DNA of 64,000 bases from Polyangium sp. 6x1 (lineage in GTDB: Bacteria > Myxococcota_A > Polyangia > Polyangiales > Polyangiaceae), in assembly GCF_029946515.1 (NCBI RefSeq), contig NZ_JARZHH010000005.1, forward strand, positions 62,001-126,000. Reading direction: 5' to 3'. Both the position numbers and the translations under genes were made by a program. The notes under the pieces were generated by a model. That model was not told the origin of the DNA. It did not search any database and saw nothing but the letters and a program-made list of their open reading frames with translations. Shown piece after piece: positions 9,594-18,399 of this stretch (its first letter is position 1; each line of letters begins with the position of its first letter).

Positions 9594-12500
9594 TCAGAAA
9601 TCGTATGCCCGGTGCGCGCGGAAGCACTCGAGCGGCGTCGGGAACCAGCGCAAATGTCGAAAAGCCTCCGGGATGTCAAGCTCACAGCGCGGATCCGGCG
9701 GGCCCTCGACGGGGGCGCTCGCGAAGATCGACCGCGCTTCGTCGAGGTACGCGGCGAGCGCGGTCTCCGGCTCGCTCGTGCGCATCGACCGATATTCGAG
9801 CTCGCCCCCGCGATAGGTGAGGTCGTTCAAGCGGAGCGCGGGCCGCGGGCGCCCGGCGACGTGCGTCCATTGCCCGGTCTCGGCGTCGCACCGGTACATG
9901 GGGAGCAATTTCCACCCGTCGTTGGCGATCAGGTGGATCGCGGCGACGATATAGAGGAAGACGGTCTCCGTCATGAAGCCATCGAAATGGACGCGGACCC
10001 AGCCAGGCCGGAGCACGCCGCAGCCCGCCTCCACCGCTTCGGCGAAAGCCACGGGCGGCTCGGGGGCGATGCCCAGGATGGAGCCGCCGTGCGGGCCCAA
10101 GGAGGCGCCTTCGCCACGCGCCTGGATGCCGAACAGATCGTTCAGCAGGGCCACGACGAAGCGAAAGTGGAGGAATCGGTCGAGACCGTGGCGAACCACG
10201 AGCGATACGATCGACCCTCGTTCGAGCTCCGGAGGGCCGAGCACCTGGAGTTTGTCGTTCGTCCGAAACGACGCGATGGCCCGCTTGACGAAATCGTTCT
10301 CGCGGGCGCGGATCGCGGCCGTGCCGATCGCCGCTTTGAGCTGGAAGACCAGGCCCGCGCGGATGGATTCGAGGATGGCCGGCGCCGCCGCCTCCTCGCG
10401 GGCAGACGTCTCGTCATGAAAGAGCGAGCGCTTGGCGACGAGGACGCCGGGCGCGCCGGGCCCGCCGATGAATCGGTGCGGCGCGAGGAACACAGCGTCT
10501 TTGTGCGCGAGCGGGCCCTCCACGCCCGGGCCTTCCGGGTTCATGCGGATATCGAGGGAAGGCCCGGCCTCGGCGTAGTCCCAGAAAGAAAGCGCGCCGT
10601 GCCGGTGGAGGAGCGTCGAGATGGCGACGTCGTCCGCGAGGATTCCCGTCACGCGGGACGCCGCGGAAAAACTGCCCATCTTGAGCGGGCGATGGGCGTA
10701 CGTTTCGAGCGCCGCTTCGAGCTGCCGAAGATCGATGCGGCCCTCCGCGTCCACGTCGATCGTCACGACGTCGGCGATGGATTCGCGCCAAGGCAGCTCG
10801 TTCGAAGGGGGCTCGTAGGCCCCGAGGAACACGACGGGGCGCTCGTGCTCCGGGATCCGGTCCCGCACATGATACCGAGCATCGAGCTCGCGCGGCAAAA
10901 GGAGCCCGAGCGCCCGGACCAACGTTTCGATCGCGCTCGTCGCGCCCGAGCCGCAAAAAAGGACGATGTCGTCGCTCCCGCCGCCCACGCTCCGATGGAT
11001 GATTTCACGCGCGTCCTCCCGCAGCGGCGACGTCGGCGCGCCCGCGCCCGGAGACGCGGCGAGCGTATTCGCATAAAGCGGCATCACCTCGCTGCGGAGA
11101 AATGCCTCCAGGAAGCCGACGGAGCGGCCAGACGCCGCGGGATCGGCATGGACCACGCGCCGCGGGCCGAACGGGCCCACGAGGACGACGTCGTCGCCGA
11201 GCACCGAGGCGCGCACCTTCGCAAAAAGAGCCTCCTTGTCGGAGGGCGCCTCGCGCGGGGCCGCCGGCGCGCGCGCCTCGTCCGCGGCGTCGCGCGGCGC
11301 GGGGGGGACGTCGAGCACGGTCACGAGGCCCTCGACGAACCCGCTCATGCTTTGCTCGACGAGGTTCTCCGCGCCGCCCACGAGGCCCCGCGTCGTGCTC
11401 GCCATGGCCATGCGGGTCAGCGTCTTCGTGGTCATCGTGCGCTCGTCGTCCGCGCCCACGACCAGCGCCTGCGTCGCGCGCCGGACGATACGCGCGTCCG
11501 TCTGCTGGAGGGCGTCGATGAGGTCGCGGTTGACGGCCTCGACGATCTGGAACGCCATGGCCAGGTCGGACGTGATCAGGCGCTCGAGCGTCTCGGGCGC
11601 GATTTCGAGCAGGACCACGTTCTCCCGCGCGACGCACGTGACCCGCTGCAGGCTGCCGTCGAGGAGCGCTTCCATGCCGAGCGTCCTGCCGGGCCCGAGC
11701 ACGGCGAGGTGCGTCCGCCGAGCGCCCGCGCGCACGGTGATCTCGACGGCGCCGCGCGCGAGGAGGAAGGCCGAGCCCGAGCTCGCGCCCTCCGCGAGAA
11801 TGGTTCGCCCCTGCGGCACTTCGCGCTCGACGAGGACACTCGCGACATCTTCGAGCTGCCTCGCGCTGAACGACGCGAAGAACGGCAGGACGCAGAGCAA
11901 CGGCTCGATGTCCGGCGAAAGGGGGCGCGCCTCGCCGAGCTCGTCGGCCGGGCGGTCGCCCGACCCGCCCGCGACCGTCTCCGCGAGCCCGGTCATCTCG
12001 CGGGTGAGGCAACGCAGCTCGTGGCAGAGGTTTTTCGAAAGCCGCCGCAGGACCTTCAACGCGGCCGGGTGGCGCGCGTGGCGCAGGCGCTCGAAGTCGG
12101 CGATTTCGAGCGTATGGCCCGACGCGCGCCGCACAGCGGTGACGGTGGCCGCGCGGGCCAACCGCTGGTTCAACGCGAGCTCGCCGAGCACGCCCCCCGG
12201 GCCGCTCTCGCCGACGAAGATGCGATCGTCGGCCGGCGTCCGGATCGAGACCGCGAGGAGGCCGTCCGCGACGACGTAAAGCTCGTCGGCCGGCGCGCCT
12301 TGCGCGCAGAGGACCTCGCCGGCCTCCACCCGAAAAGGCCGCATGCGCGCGGCGATCTCGCGGCGCTCGTCGCCGTCCAGATCGGCGAAGAGCGTCGTTG
12401 TGCCGAGGAGCGCGGCGATCGCATCGGGGCCCTGCGTCTTGCGCGAGGTCACGCCGGACGCGATGGGCTCGGCCTCGGCCTCCGGGAGCGCGGCGAGCCG

Positions 12501-13853
12501 GATCCCGCGGCGCACGGCGCCCGCGAGCTGCTCCCATGCCTCGCTCCACGCCTCGGCGAGCTCGTCATCCATGCGGCCGCCCTCGGAGAGATCGAGCTCT
12601 GCGCGGAGCGCCTCGCCAAACGAATCGATGTGCGCCTCGCGGACGCCGTAAAGCACGTGCCGCGCGCCGAGCTCTTCGAGCATCGCGTGAAGCCCGTGCG
12701 TATCGCGCAAGCAGGCGACGCTCGCGGTCAAAGCGGTGACGAGCTTGCGCCCCTGGCCAGACAGATCCAGCGGGAACAAGGGCCGCATGTCAGGGTGGCG
12801 CTCGAACAGGCGCTCGTAAAACCTCTCGGGGAAGCTCGATCGCGAGAGCGCCCGCCGGAACATCATGCGCACGAGCTCGGCCTGCCGCTCCGACGGCGAG
12901 GCCGCGGCCTCGGGCAAAAGGCCAAGCGCGCGCATCGTCGCGACCACGCCTTCGAGCGCAGCGACGAGGGCGTCGGCCGACGCAAAACGCTTCGCAGGAT
13001 CCTTTTGCACGGCGCGGTCGACGGTCGCAGCGAGCTCGAAGGGGATATCGGGGCGAAGCGAGGCGATGCTCGGCAGGGGCTCTTTGAGGATCGCCTCGAC
13101 GAGCTGCATCAAAGGTCGTTTGGGCCCGTACGGCGGCGCCCCTGCGAGCAGCTCCCAGAGGATGAGGCCGAGCGCATAGATGTCGCTCGCGACGCTCGCA
13201 GGCGCAGCCCTCCACAGCTCGGGCGCGAGGTAGCGGGGCGTGCCAAGGATATCACCTTTTCGGGTCACATCGCCGGAGGGCAGGCCCGCATTCGCGACGA
13301 AGCGCGCGATGCTCTCGGGGCTCGCCTCTTCGAGCGCGGGCCGGGAAGGCAGCTTCGCGACGCCAAAATCGATGAGCTTGCCAGCGCCCACGCGCGTGCG
13401 CATGACATTGGCCGGCTTGAGGTCACGGTGGAGGACGGAGGCGTGATGCACCGCGGCGAGCCCGCGCGCCACGTCGACGCCGAGCGCGAGGACCTCCTGC
13501 CACTCGATCACGCCGACAAGCGTATCGAGGCTCTTTCCAGCGACGAGCTCGTACACGATGTAAGGCTGCCCGAGCGCCTCGCCGCTGCGATACACCGCGA
13601 CGACGTTCGGGTGCTCGATCCGCCCGAGCGCGAGGGCTTCGAGGCGGAAGCGCTCCCGATCTCTCTCACTCGGATGCGCACCGCGGATCATTTTGATGGC
13701 AACGTGGCGATCGAGCGTGAGATCGAGAGCGCGCCAAACCTCGCCCATCGCGCCTTCGCCGAGCCGCTCGAGGAGGCGATAGCCGTCGAACTCCGTGAGG
13801 CACCTCGGATCAACGGACGCGGACGGGGGAGAAGCGTGGCCCGATTCGAACAC
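9594..13853 (-). CDS. Ser/Thr kinase-globin-cNMP-cNMP-class V aminotransferase-fold fusion
   Basis: 1419 residues, apparently cytoplasmic. Domains in order: Hanks kinase (about 24-300) with GEGAMGEV loop, VAIK (K54), HRDLKPAN (D144), DFG (162-164) and APE, so it looks active; a globin (about 322-425) with CD1-like Phe360, Gln at the distal region and proximal-type His399; two cyclic-nucleotide-binding folds (about 483-605 and 655-780); and a PLP-dependent class V aminotransferase fold (about 870-1395). In that fold the Asp that holds the pyridine ring seems kept (FWDYAEA), but the Schiff-base Lys is Arg1127 (APHRFIGG, codon at 10475-10473). Start is GTG at 13853 with no clear ribosome site. 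This suggests a heme- and cNMP-regulated kinase carrying an inactive PLP-fold sensor or scaffold; that role is inference. Confidence 0.92.
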   Translation of the reverse strand: MFESGHASPPSASVDPRCLTEFDGYRLLERLGEGAMGEVWRALDLTLDRHVAIKMIRGAHPSERDRERFRLEALALGRIEHPNVVAVYRSGEALGQPYIVYELVAGKSLDTLVGVIEWQEVLALGVDVARGLAAVHHASVLHRDLKPANVMRTRVGAGKLIDFGVAKLPSRPALEEASPESIARFVANAGLPSGDVTRKGDILGTPRYLAPELWRAAPASVASDIYALGLILWELLAGAPPYGPKRPLMQLVEAILKEPLPSIASLRPDIPFELAATVDRAVQKDPAKRFASADALVAALEGVVATMRALGLLPEAAASPSERQAELVRMMFRRALSRSSFPERFYERLFERHPDMRPLFPLDLSGQGRKLVTALTASVACLRDTHGLHAMLEELGARHVLYGVREAHIDSFGEALRAELDLSEGGRMDDELAEAWSEAWEQLAGAVRRGIRLAALPEAEAEPIASGVTSRKTQGPDAIAALLGTTTLFADLDGDERREIAARMRPFRVEAGEVLCAQGAPADELYVVADGLLAVSIRTPADDRIFVGESGPGGVLGELALNQRLARAATVTAVRRASGHTLEIADFERLRHARHPAALKVLRRLSKNLCHELRCLTREMTGLAETVAGGSGDRPADELGEARPLSPDIEPLLCVLPFFASFSARQLEDVASVLVEREVPQGRTILAEGASSGSAFLLARGAVEITVRAGARRTHLAVLGPGRTLGMEALLDGSLQRVTCVARENVVLLEIAPETLERLITSDLAMAFQIVEAVNRDLIDALQQTDARIVRRATQALVVGADDERTMTTKTLTRMAMASTTRGLVGGAENLVEQSMSGFVEGLVTVLDVPPAPRDAADEARAPAAPREAPSDKEALFAKVRASVLGDDVVLVGPFGPRRVVHADPAASGRSVGFLEAFLRSEVMPLYANTLAASPGAGAPTSPLREDAREIIHRSVGGGSDDIVLFCGSGATSAIETLVRALGLLLPRELDARYHVRDRIPEHERPVVFLGAYEPPSNELPWRESIADVVTIDVDAEGRIDLRQLEAALETYAHRPLKMGSFSAASRVTGILADDVAISTLLHRHGALSFWDYAEAGPSLDIRMNPEGPGVEGPLAHKDAVFLAPHRFIGGPGAPGVLVAKRSLFHDETSAREEAAAPAILESIRAGLVFQLKAAIGTAAIRARENDFVKRAIASFRTNDKLQVLGPPELERGSIVSLVVRHGLDRFLHFRFVVALLNDLFGIQARGEGASLGPHGGSILGIAPEPPVAFAEAVEAGCGVLRPGWVRVHFDGFMTETVFLYIVAAIHLIANDGWKLLPMYRCDAETGQWTHVAGRPRPALRLNDLTYRGGELEYRSMRTSEPETALAAYLDEARSIFASAPVEGPPDPRCELDIPEAFRHLRWFPTPLECFRAHRAYDF

Positions 13854-13935
13854 GCCGCGATGGTAGGCGAGCGCGTGAGGCGAGCAAGGCGAAATCGGCG
13901 CGGAAAGCCTGCGGTGTCAGCTGGGCCGCGGCCTC

Positions 13936-14284
13936 ACGCGTCTCATCGAGGAGGCGCCGCGCCGGGGCGCTGCCCCGGGCCCCGCGGGGGCTGTTCGCCC
14001 CTCGACCCGAACCAGGGCCAGCCCTGGACCTCTCGTGGAAGAACTGCGCTCCGCGCAGTTCTTCCAACAGGCCGTTGATACCGCGTTGACGATTGAACCG
14101 TCAGCGCTGCTGTCTCGGTTGGCAGGGTCGCCCGCTGGTCTTGACCCGGCTGTTCGATGAACTGCGCGTAGCGCAGTTCATCGACCCTCCGTCCAGCGCG
14201 GGCGCTGGTCCGGGTCCAGGGGCGGACAGCCCCGGTGGGGCCTGGGGCAAAGCCCCAGCGAAGCGCTTCCCAAATGAGACGCGT
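13936..14284. repeat. MITE-like element, copy 1, with 11-bp terminal inverted repeats and two hairpins
   Basis: A 349-bp non-coding element. Its ends are exact inverted repeats, ACGCGTCTCAT (13936-13946) and ATGAGACGCGT (14274-14284). Inside are two strong hairpins: TGGAAGAACTGCGC, loop TCC, complement (14036-14066), and TCGATGAACTGCGC, loop GTA, complement (14154-14184). Each hairpin is joined to a GC-rich arm containing shorter inverted repeats, with an ~87-bp spacer between the hairpins. The same layout, arm-hairpin-spacer-hairpin-arm, recurs in reverse orientation at 36156-36523. The right end overlaps the last bases before the stop codon of the lipoprotein gene ending at 14286. It contains no open reading frame I would believe. 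It fills the 432-bp gap 13854-14285. Confidence 0.85.
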
Positions 14285-14285
14285 C

Positions 14286-16127
14286 TCAGCGCGGCGCCTC
14301 GAGCAGCGTTCCTTTCCGCGAGATGCGGACTGCGCTTGGGCCCCCTGGATCGGAGAAGTGGAGCTCGGGATAGCCTGATTCCACCTTGATCGTATGTACG
14401 GAACGGGTCACGGGGGCCTTCGTGACGAGCTCCTTGATGCCTTCGGGCGCGTCGAGCGTGAGCGTGAGCTCATTGCCTGCGTCATTCGACGTGGCGACGA
14501 GGACGGCGCCTTTGGGCAGGACGATGTATGTGACGCCCCCCGACCTCGTCACGTTTCTCCACGCGCCTGCCGCGCCTGGGGCCACGGGAAGCCTCACGGA
14601 CGCGGCGATGATGCTGCCGGATTCGATGTGCTGGGCGAGCACCGTCCCATCCTCGGCCATTTCGTAGTCCCAGTACCCCGCCGTGGGGGTGTCGACCGAT
14701 CCCTCGCGGAAAAACATCCCGGATGCATCGCTCACGAAGCGAGCTTTGCGACAATCCAGAATGACGAGACCGCGCAGGCTCTCGATCGAGAGGGGGTCGC
14801 ACCCCTCCGGCGTCGGGCGAAAGAGGAGCGCCCTCGTGCTCCAGTGAAAGATGCCGATCGTCGGCCCGCGGAGAAGGGGGCCTTTTTCGCACGGTCCGTT
14901 GACGGGCCGTTTGCAGAGCGCGTCGTCGAAGAACCTGCCGACCAGGCTGGAGGCAGGGTTGCGTGGGACGATCCCGCGGAGTTTTTGGATGCAGCGGAGC
15001 CCTTTGCAGACGGGCCGGGCAGGCTGGCTCGGTGGACCTGCGAGGGAAATCCCGGACACGGTGGACGGGTCCTCGGCGGGCACGTCGAGCCATTTCATGC
15101 CTGACGGGCCCAGGACACCAAACTTCGCCGCGCCTGGCTTTTCGGGCGCGGCGGCGAGAACGTCGCCCTCCCAGGGGAGCAGCGTATTCATCATCGCGCC
15201 CTGGAACATCGGGTCGAACGAGACGAACTCGGCCCCTTGGATCTCCCCCGGCAGGGTGAGGGACGCGAATGTGCGTCCGTCCTTCGTGAGGACGGAGGCC
15301 TGCTGGGCTTGCCCCAGGTCGTTCCGCTTCAGCGCATGCAGGATGAACCCGCCCCAACGCAACGGAGCTTCGAGTGCACGGCGAACCGGCTCGACCTTGC
15401 CCTTGGCGTCGATCGTGGACCACGTCTCGGCGGGTTTTCGTCCGGCAGCGGCAGCGAGAATGACCCCGTCGGCGCGCACGAATGCGTGGTCCACCGACCC
15501 CTTCATCGGCACCTCGACGAAGGTTTTTCCTCCGTCCTTGGATTGCACGAGCACGCTGCCCCGCGCTGCGACGACGAACATGCCTGCCGTGTCGAAGATC
15601 CGGTCGATTCCGACCGCGGGCGTCAGTTTTCCCGCGATGAGGTCGTCGACGCTCGCGGCACGGAAGGGCGCGTGATTCTCGTTCTCGGCGAAGACCTCGC
15701 CGCTCGCGACCACGCCGACGAAGCGTACGCCTTTCGGGACGAGGCCGCGGACGCCATCCTTCGTGATCACGAGCTGGCCCACGCGCGATTCGAGCACGAT
15801 GGCTCCGGGCTCGATGGCTTGGGCGCGCAGATCGCCGAGAATCGGGTTGATCGGATGCATGACGCCATTCACGCGAGGCGAGGCTTCCCAGAGCGCGAAC
15901 CGCTTGCTGTCGCGCTCGAGCCAGGGCGCTGCCTCTGCCGCGCGCTCGATGTGGATGGGCGCGTCGGGATCGGGCGGCGGCTCCGGTGGGGCCGAAGCCG
16001 TGGCGGGCGGCACGTGCACGCCGTCGGGCGCGGCGTGCGGAGGAGGTGGCGACGCCGGGGGCGTCGGGCCGCAGGCGACGAGCAGCACCGCGAGGAGGGA
16101 GGATACGTGCAAGGGGCGGTTATGCAC
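14286..16127 (-). CDS. Lipoprotein with Asp-box (BNR-like) repeats
   Basis: 613 residues. A GTG at 16127 starts a signal peptide with lipobox LVAC (Cys near residue 19), followed by a Pro-rich linker. The body contains at least two Asp-box-like units, SKDGGKTF and TKDGRTF, the short turn found in sialidase/sortilin-type beta-propellers, so a propeller fold is likely. Asp-box proteins bind or cut glycans, or act as structural propellers; no sialidase catalytic Arg triad or Tyr/Glu pair is obvious. The ORF could be extended to 16277, but that region lacks a signal peptide and would run into the divergent gene's leader. Its stop codon lies inside a perfect 14-bp palindrome at the edge of the repeat element. 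Confidence 0.87.
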   Translation of the reverse strand: MHNRPLHVSSLLAVLLVACGPTPPASPPPPHAAPDGVHVPPATASAPPEPPPDPDAPIHIERAAEAAPWLERDSKRFALWEASPRVNGVMHPINPILGDLRAQAIEPGAIVLESRVGQLVITKDGVRGLVPKGVRFVGVVASGEVFAENENHAPFRAASVDDLIAGKLTPAVGIDRIFDTAGMFVVAARGSVLVQSKDGGKTFVEVPMKGSVDHAFVRADGVILAAAAGRKPAETWSTIDAKGKVEPVRRALEAPLRWGGFILHALKRNDLGQAQQASVLTKDGRTFASLTLPGEIQGAEFVSFDPMFQGAMMNTLLPWEGDVLAAAPEKPGAAKFGVLGPSGMKWLDVPAEDPSTVSGISLAGPPSQPARPVCKGLRCIQKLRGIVPRNPASSLVGRFFDDALCKRPVNGPCEKGPLLRGPTIGIFHWSTRALLFRPTPEGCDPLSIESLRGLVILDCRKARFVSDASGMFFREGSVDTPTAGYWDYEMAEDGTVLAQHIESGSIIAASVRLPVAPGAAGAWRNVTRSGGVTYIVLPKGAVLVATSNDAGNELTLTLDAPEGIKELVTKAPVTRSVHTIKVESGYPELHFSDPGGPSAVRISRKGTLLEAPR

Positions 16128-16157
16128 GGGCCGGAAGATTGCACAGGATAGACCCGA

Positions 16158-16186
16158 TTGACAGGGCTTTCGAGACGCCGGTCTCG
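16158..16186. promoter_or_regulatory. Possible promoter/operator between divergent lipoprotein genes
   Basis: The 138-bp gap between the divergent starts at 16127 and 16266 contains a consensus -35-like TTGACA (16158-16163) and an inverted repeat CGAGAC-N4-GTCTCG (16171-16186). No good -10 element sits at the right spacing, so this is a weak proposal. Confidence 0.25.
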
Positions 16187-16265
16187 TGCGGATGGGTCCA
16201 TCGTGCGACGTCTTCGCGTACGCTCGTGTCAGCGGCGGGAGGCGAGTGAAAAATGGAGGATTCCA

Positions 16266-18101
16266 ATGCGTATACACCTGTTGTGGAGCATCGGTTTGTC
16301 ACTGCTCATCGGGGTCGGCTGCGACGGCGCTTCGAACCCTGATGCAACGAGCGGAGGTGGAGACGGAGGTTCCGGAAACGGCGGCGGAGGAAACGGCAGC
16401 GGAGGCAGCGGAGGAACGTCGGACGACCACGATCCGCCGACCGCGATCTTCGCGTTGGCCCCGCCGGCGTACTGGTATGTCGACGCGGTGCCGCTCTCGG
16501 CCGTCGTCGCCGGCGACGACGTCACCCACTACCGTTACGCCATCGACGACGGCGCCTTCAGCGACGAGCAGCCGGTGGCGGCGCCGATCTCGATCCCATC
16601 CGTCGCGGCCGGCAAGCGCACGCTGAAGATCCTCGGGCGCGACGCCGTCGGCAACTGGCAGGTCACGCCGACCCAGGCGAGTTTCCACATGGCCACGACG
16701 GGCCCGGAGTCGACGGCGTGCAAGCTCGTGGCCGACGGCGGCACGTGCGACTTCATCCTCACGACCTCGAGCGGCTTCTATGCGACCCCCAAGCACTTTT
16801 ACGACGCGAATGGCGACGGCACCCCCGACTACGAGAAGCTCCTCGACATCAAGCCGGGCTCGAAGGTCTGCCTCCAGGCCGGCGCCTACGACACGCTGAA
16901 CATCCGTGGCTTCGAGGGCAGCCCGGAGGCGCCCGTCACCCTCGTGAACTGCGGCGGTCGGGTCGACTTCGCGCACAGCCACGCCAATGCGGCCCTGGGC
17001 GTGCTCGAATCACGCTACGTGCGCATCGTGGGCGTCGGAGACGCGGCGGAGCCGTATGGGATCACCGTTGCCACCTCGGGCAACCAGGGCGCGAACGGCC
17101 TCGAGATCACCGACGGCTCGTCCGACGTCGAGGTCGCCTTCGTCGAGGTCAAGAGCGCCGCGTACGCGGGAATCGTGGCCCGCACCAACGTGAGCTGCAA
17201 GTGGCACCGCGCGTCCTTCGTGCAAGAGAACACCTTCCTCCACCATAACCACGTGCACGATACCGGAGGCGAAGGGTTCTACATCGGCGGCTCGCATTGG
17301 GGCGCTCCGGAGCTCGTCGAGAGCGGCAATGCCCAGTGCGGCGTCAACGCCGGCAATGGCACCATCGTGTGCGAGAACGACTGCAAGTTCGAGCCCGAGC
17401 TGCACGGGGTTCGGATTTACGCGAACCGGGTGGAGAGCACCGCCGCCGACGGCATCCAGGTCGGCAGTGCGTGGTCGGATCGCGACGGCACGGTCGATTA
17501 CGACACCGAGGTCTACGACAACGTCGTGATTGCCGGGGCCACCGGCGACAGCCCCTACAACTCGGGCGCCCTCGACATCAACCCCGGGACGTCGGGCCGG
17601 GTGTACCGCAACTTCGTCCGCGGCACCGACGCTTATGCGGGCCTGTTCATCGCGGGTCCGGGCAACATCGACGTCTACAACAACGTCATCATCACCGCGA
17701 CGGACGTGGGCCTGGTGATCCAGGACAATGACGCGGGCGCGAAGAACGGGCCGTTCCGCATTCTCAACAACACGATCGTCAACGACGGCCCGCACGGCAT
17801 CTACATGTACCACACGCACAGCCAGGGGAACCTCTGCCACAACAACCTGCTCCTCCGCGCGGCCGAGGCCATCCACCTGCTCAACGCCAGCGTCGACTGG
17901 AAGGCGTCGAGCAACGTCACCACGGGCAGCCTCGAGAGCCACTTCGTGAACGCGGGCGAGGATGACTATCACCTCCTCTCGACGTCGAGCGCCGTCGACG
18001 CCGGGACCGACGTGTCCAGCCTGGGCCTCACCACCGACTTCGACAAGCTGCCCCGCAAGGTCGGCCCGTACGACGTCGGAGCGTTCGAATACAGGCCGTA
18101 A
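16266..18101 (+). CDS. Right-handed beta-helix lipoprotein
   Basis: 611 residues. ATG at 16266 follows GGAGG at 6-7 nt and begins a signal peptide with lipobox GVGC; a Gly/Asn/Ser linker of about 30 residues follows. Residues ~75-165 look like an Ig-like or Asp-rich presentation domain. From about 230 to the end there are repeated short beta-strand units with Asn ladders (NNVIITATD, NNTIVNDGPHGIYMY) characteristic of parallel beta-helix proteins, the fold of pectate lyases and other polysaccharide-acting enzymes. A SSAVDAGTD-type motif and a GAFEY ending are typical of the C-terminal cap of such secreted proteins. The substrate, probably a polysaccharide, is not readable. Divergent from the Asp-box lipoprotein. 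Confidence 0.9.
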   Translation: MRIHLLWSIGLSLLIGVGCDGASNPDATSGGGDGGSGNGGGGNGSGGSGGTSDDHDPPTAIFALAPPAYWYVDAVPLSAVVAGDDVTHYRYAIDDGAFSDEQPVAAPISIPSVAAGKRTLKILGRDAVGNWQVTPTQASFHMATTGPESTACKLVADGGTCDFILTTSSGFYATPKHFYDANGDGTPDYEKLLDIKPGSKVCLQAGAYDTLNIRGFEGSPEAPVTLVNCGGRVDFAHSHANAALGVLESRYVRIVGVGDAAEPYGITVATSGNQGANGLEITDGSSDVEVAFVEVKSAAYAGIVARTNVSCKWHRASFVQENTFLHHNHVHDTGGEGFYIGGSHWGAPELVESGNAQCGVNAGNGTIVCENDCKFEPELHGVRIYANRVESTAADGIQVGSAWSDRDGTVDYDTEVYDNVVIAGATGDSPYNSGALDINPGTSGRVYRNFVRGTDAYAGLFIAGPGNIDVYNNVIITATDVGLVIQDNDAGAKNGPFRILNNTIVNDGPHGIYMYHTHSQGNLCHNNLLLRAAEAIHLLNASVDWKASSNVTTGSLESHFVNAGEDDYHLLSTSSAVDAGTDVSSLGLTTDFDKLPRKVGPYDVGAFEYRP

Positions 18102-18155
18102 GCGCATTGCCGCCGATCACGTTCGATCGGTTTCTGATGGCAGGCCGCCGCTGAC

Positions 18156-18255
18156 ACTGCCGCTACCGCTGCCGCTCCCACTTCCGCTCCCGCCTCCGCT
18201 CCCGCTCCCGCTTCCGCAGCCGCTCCCGCTTCCGCTCCCAAACCCGCTCCCGCTA
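18156..18255. repeat. Degenerate hexamer tract (CCGCTN-type)
   Basis: About 100 bp made of imperfect CCGCTCCCG/CTTCCG units, the first of five such intergenic tracts in the window. It lies in the 298-bp gap between the beta-helix gene and the M13 peptidase gene. I see no ribosome site or promoter inside it. The open frame through it is a by-product of the low-complexity sequence. Confidence 0.8.
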
Positions 18256-18399
18256 CGTAACCCCCCGACCAACCACATCTCCCCCGCCTCTGTCCCCGGC
18301 CTACGGCGAAGACGTACAAGATTTCGGCCGAGAGGCAGCATCGACGGCGAGAACAAAATGATGGTTACAGCTCTGGGTTTTGCCCTACAATCCACAAAC

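Noticed and set aside
9612-14078. A 1488-residue open frame on the plus strand
   Set aside because: It is opposite the fusion kinase, whose domains and catalytic motifs are clear. The plus-strand protein is Arg/Ala/Glu-rich without any motif, a usual shadow in high-GC DNA.
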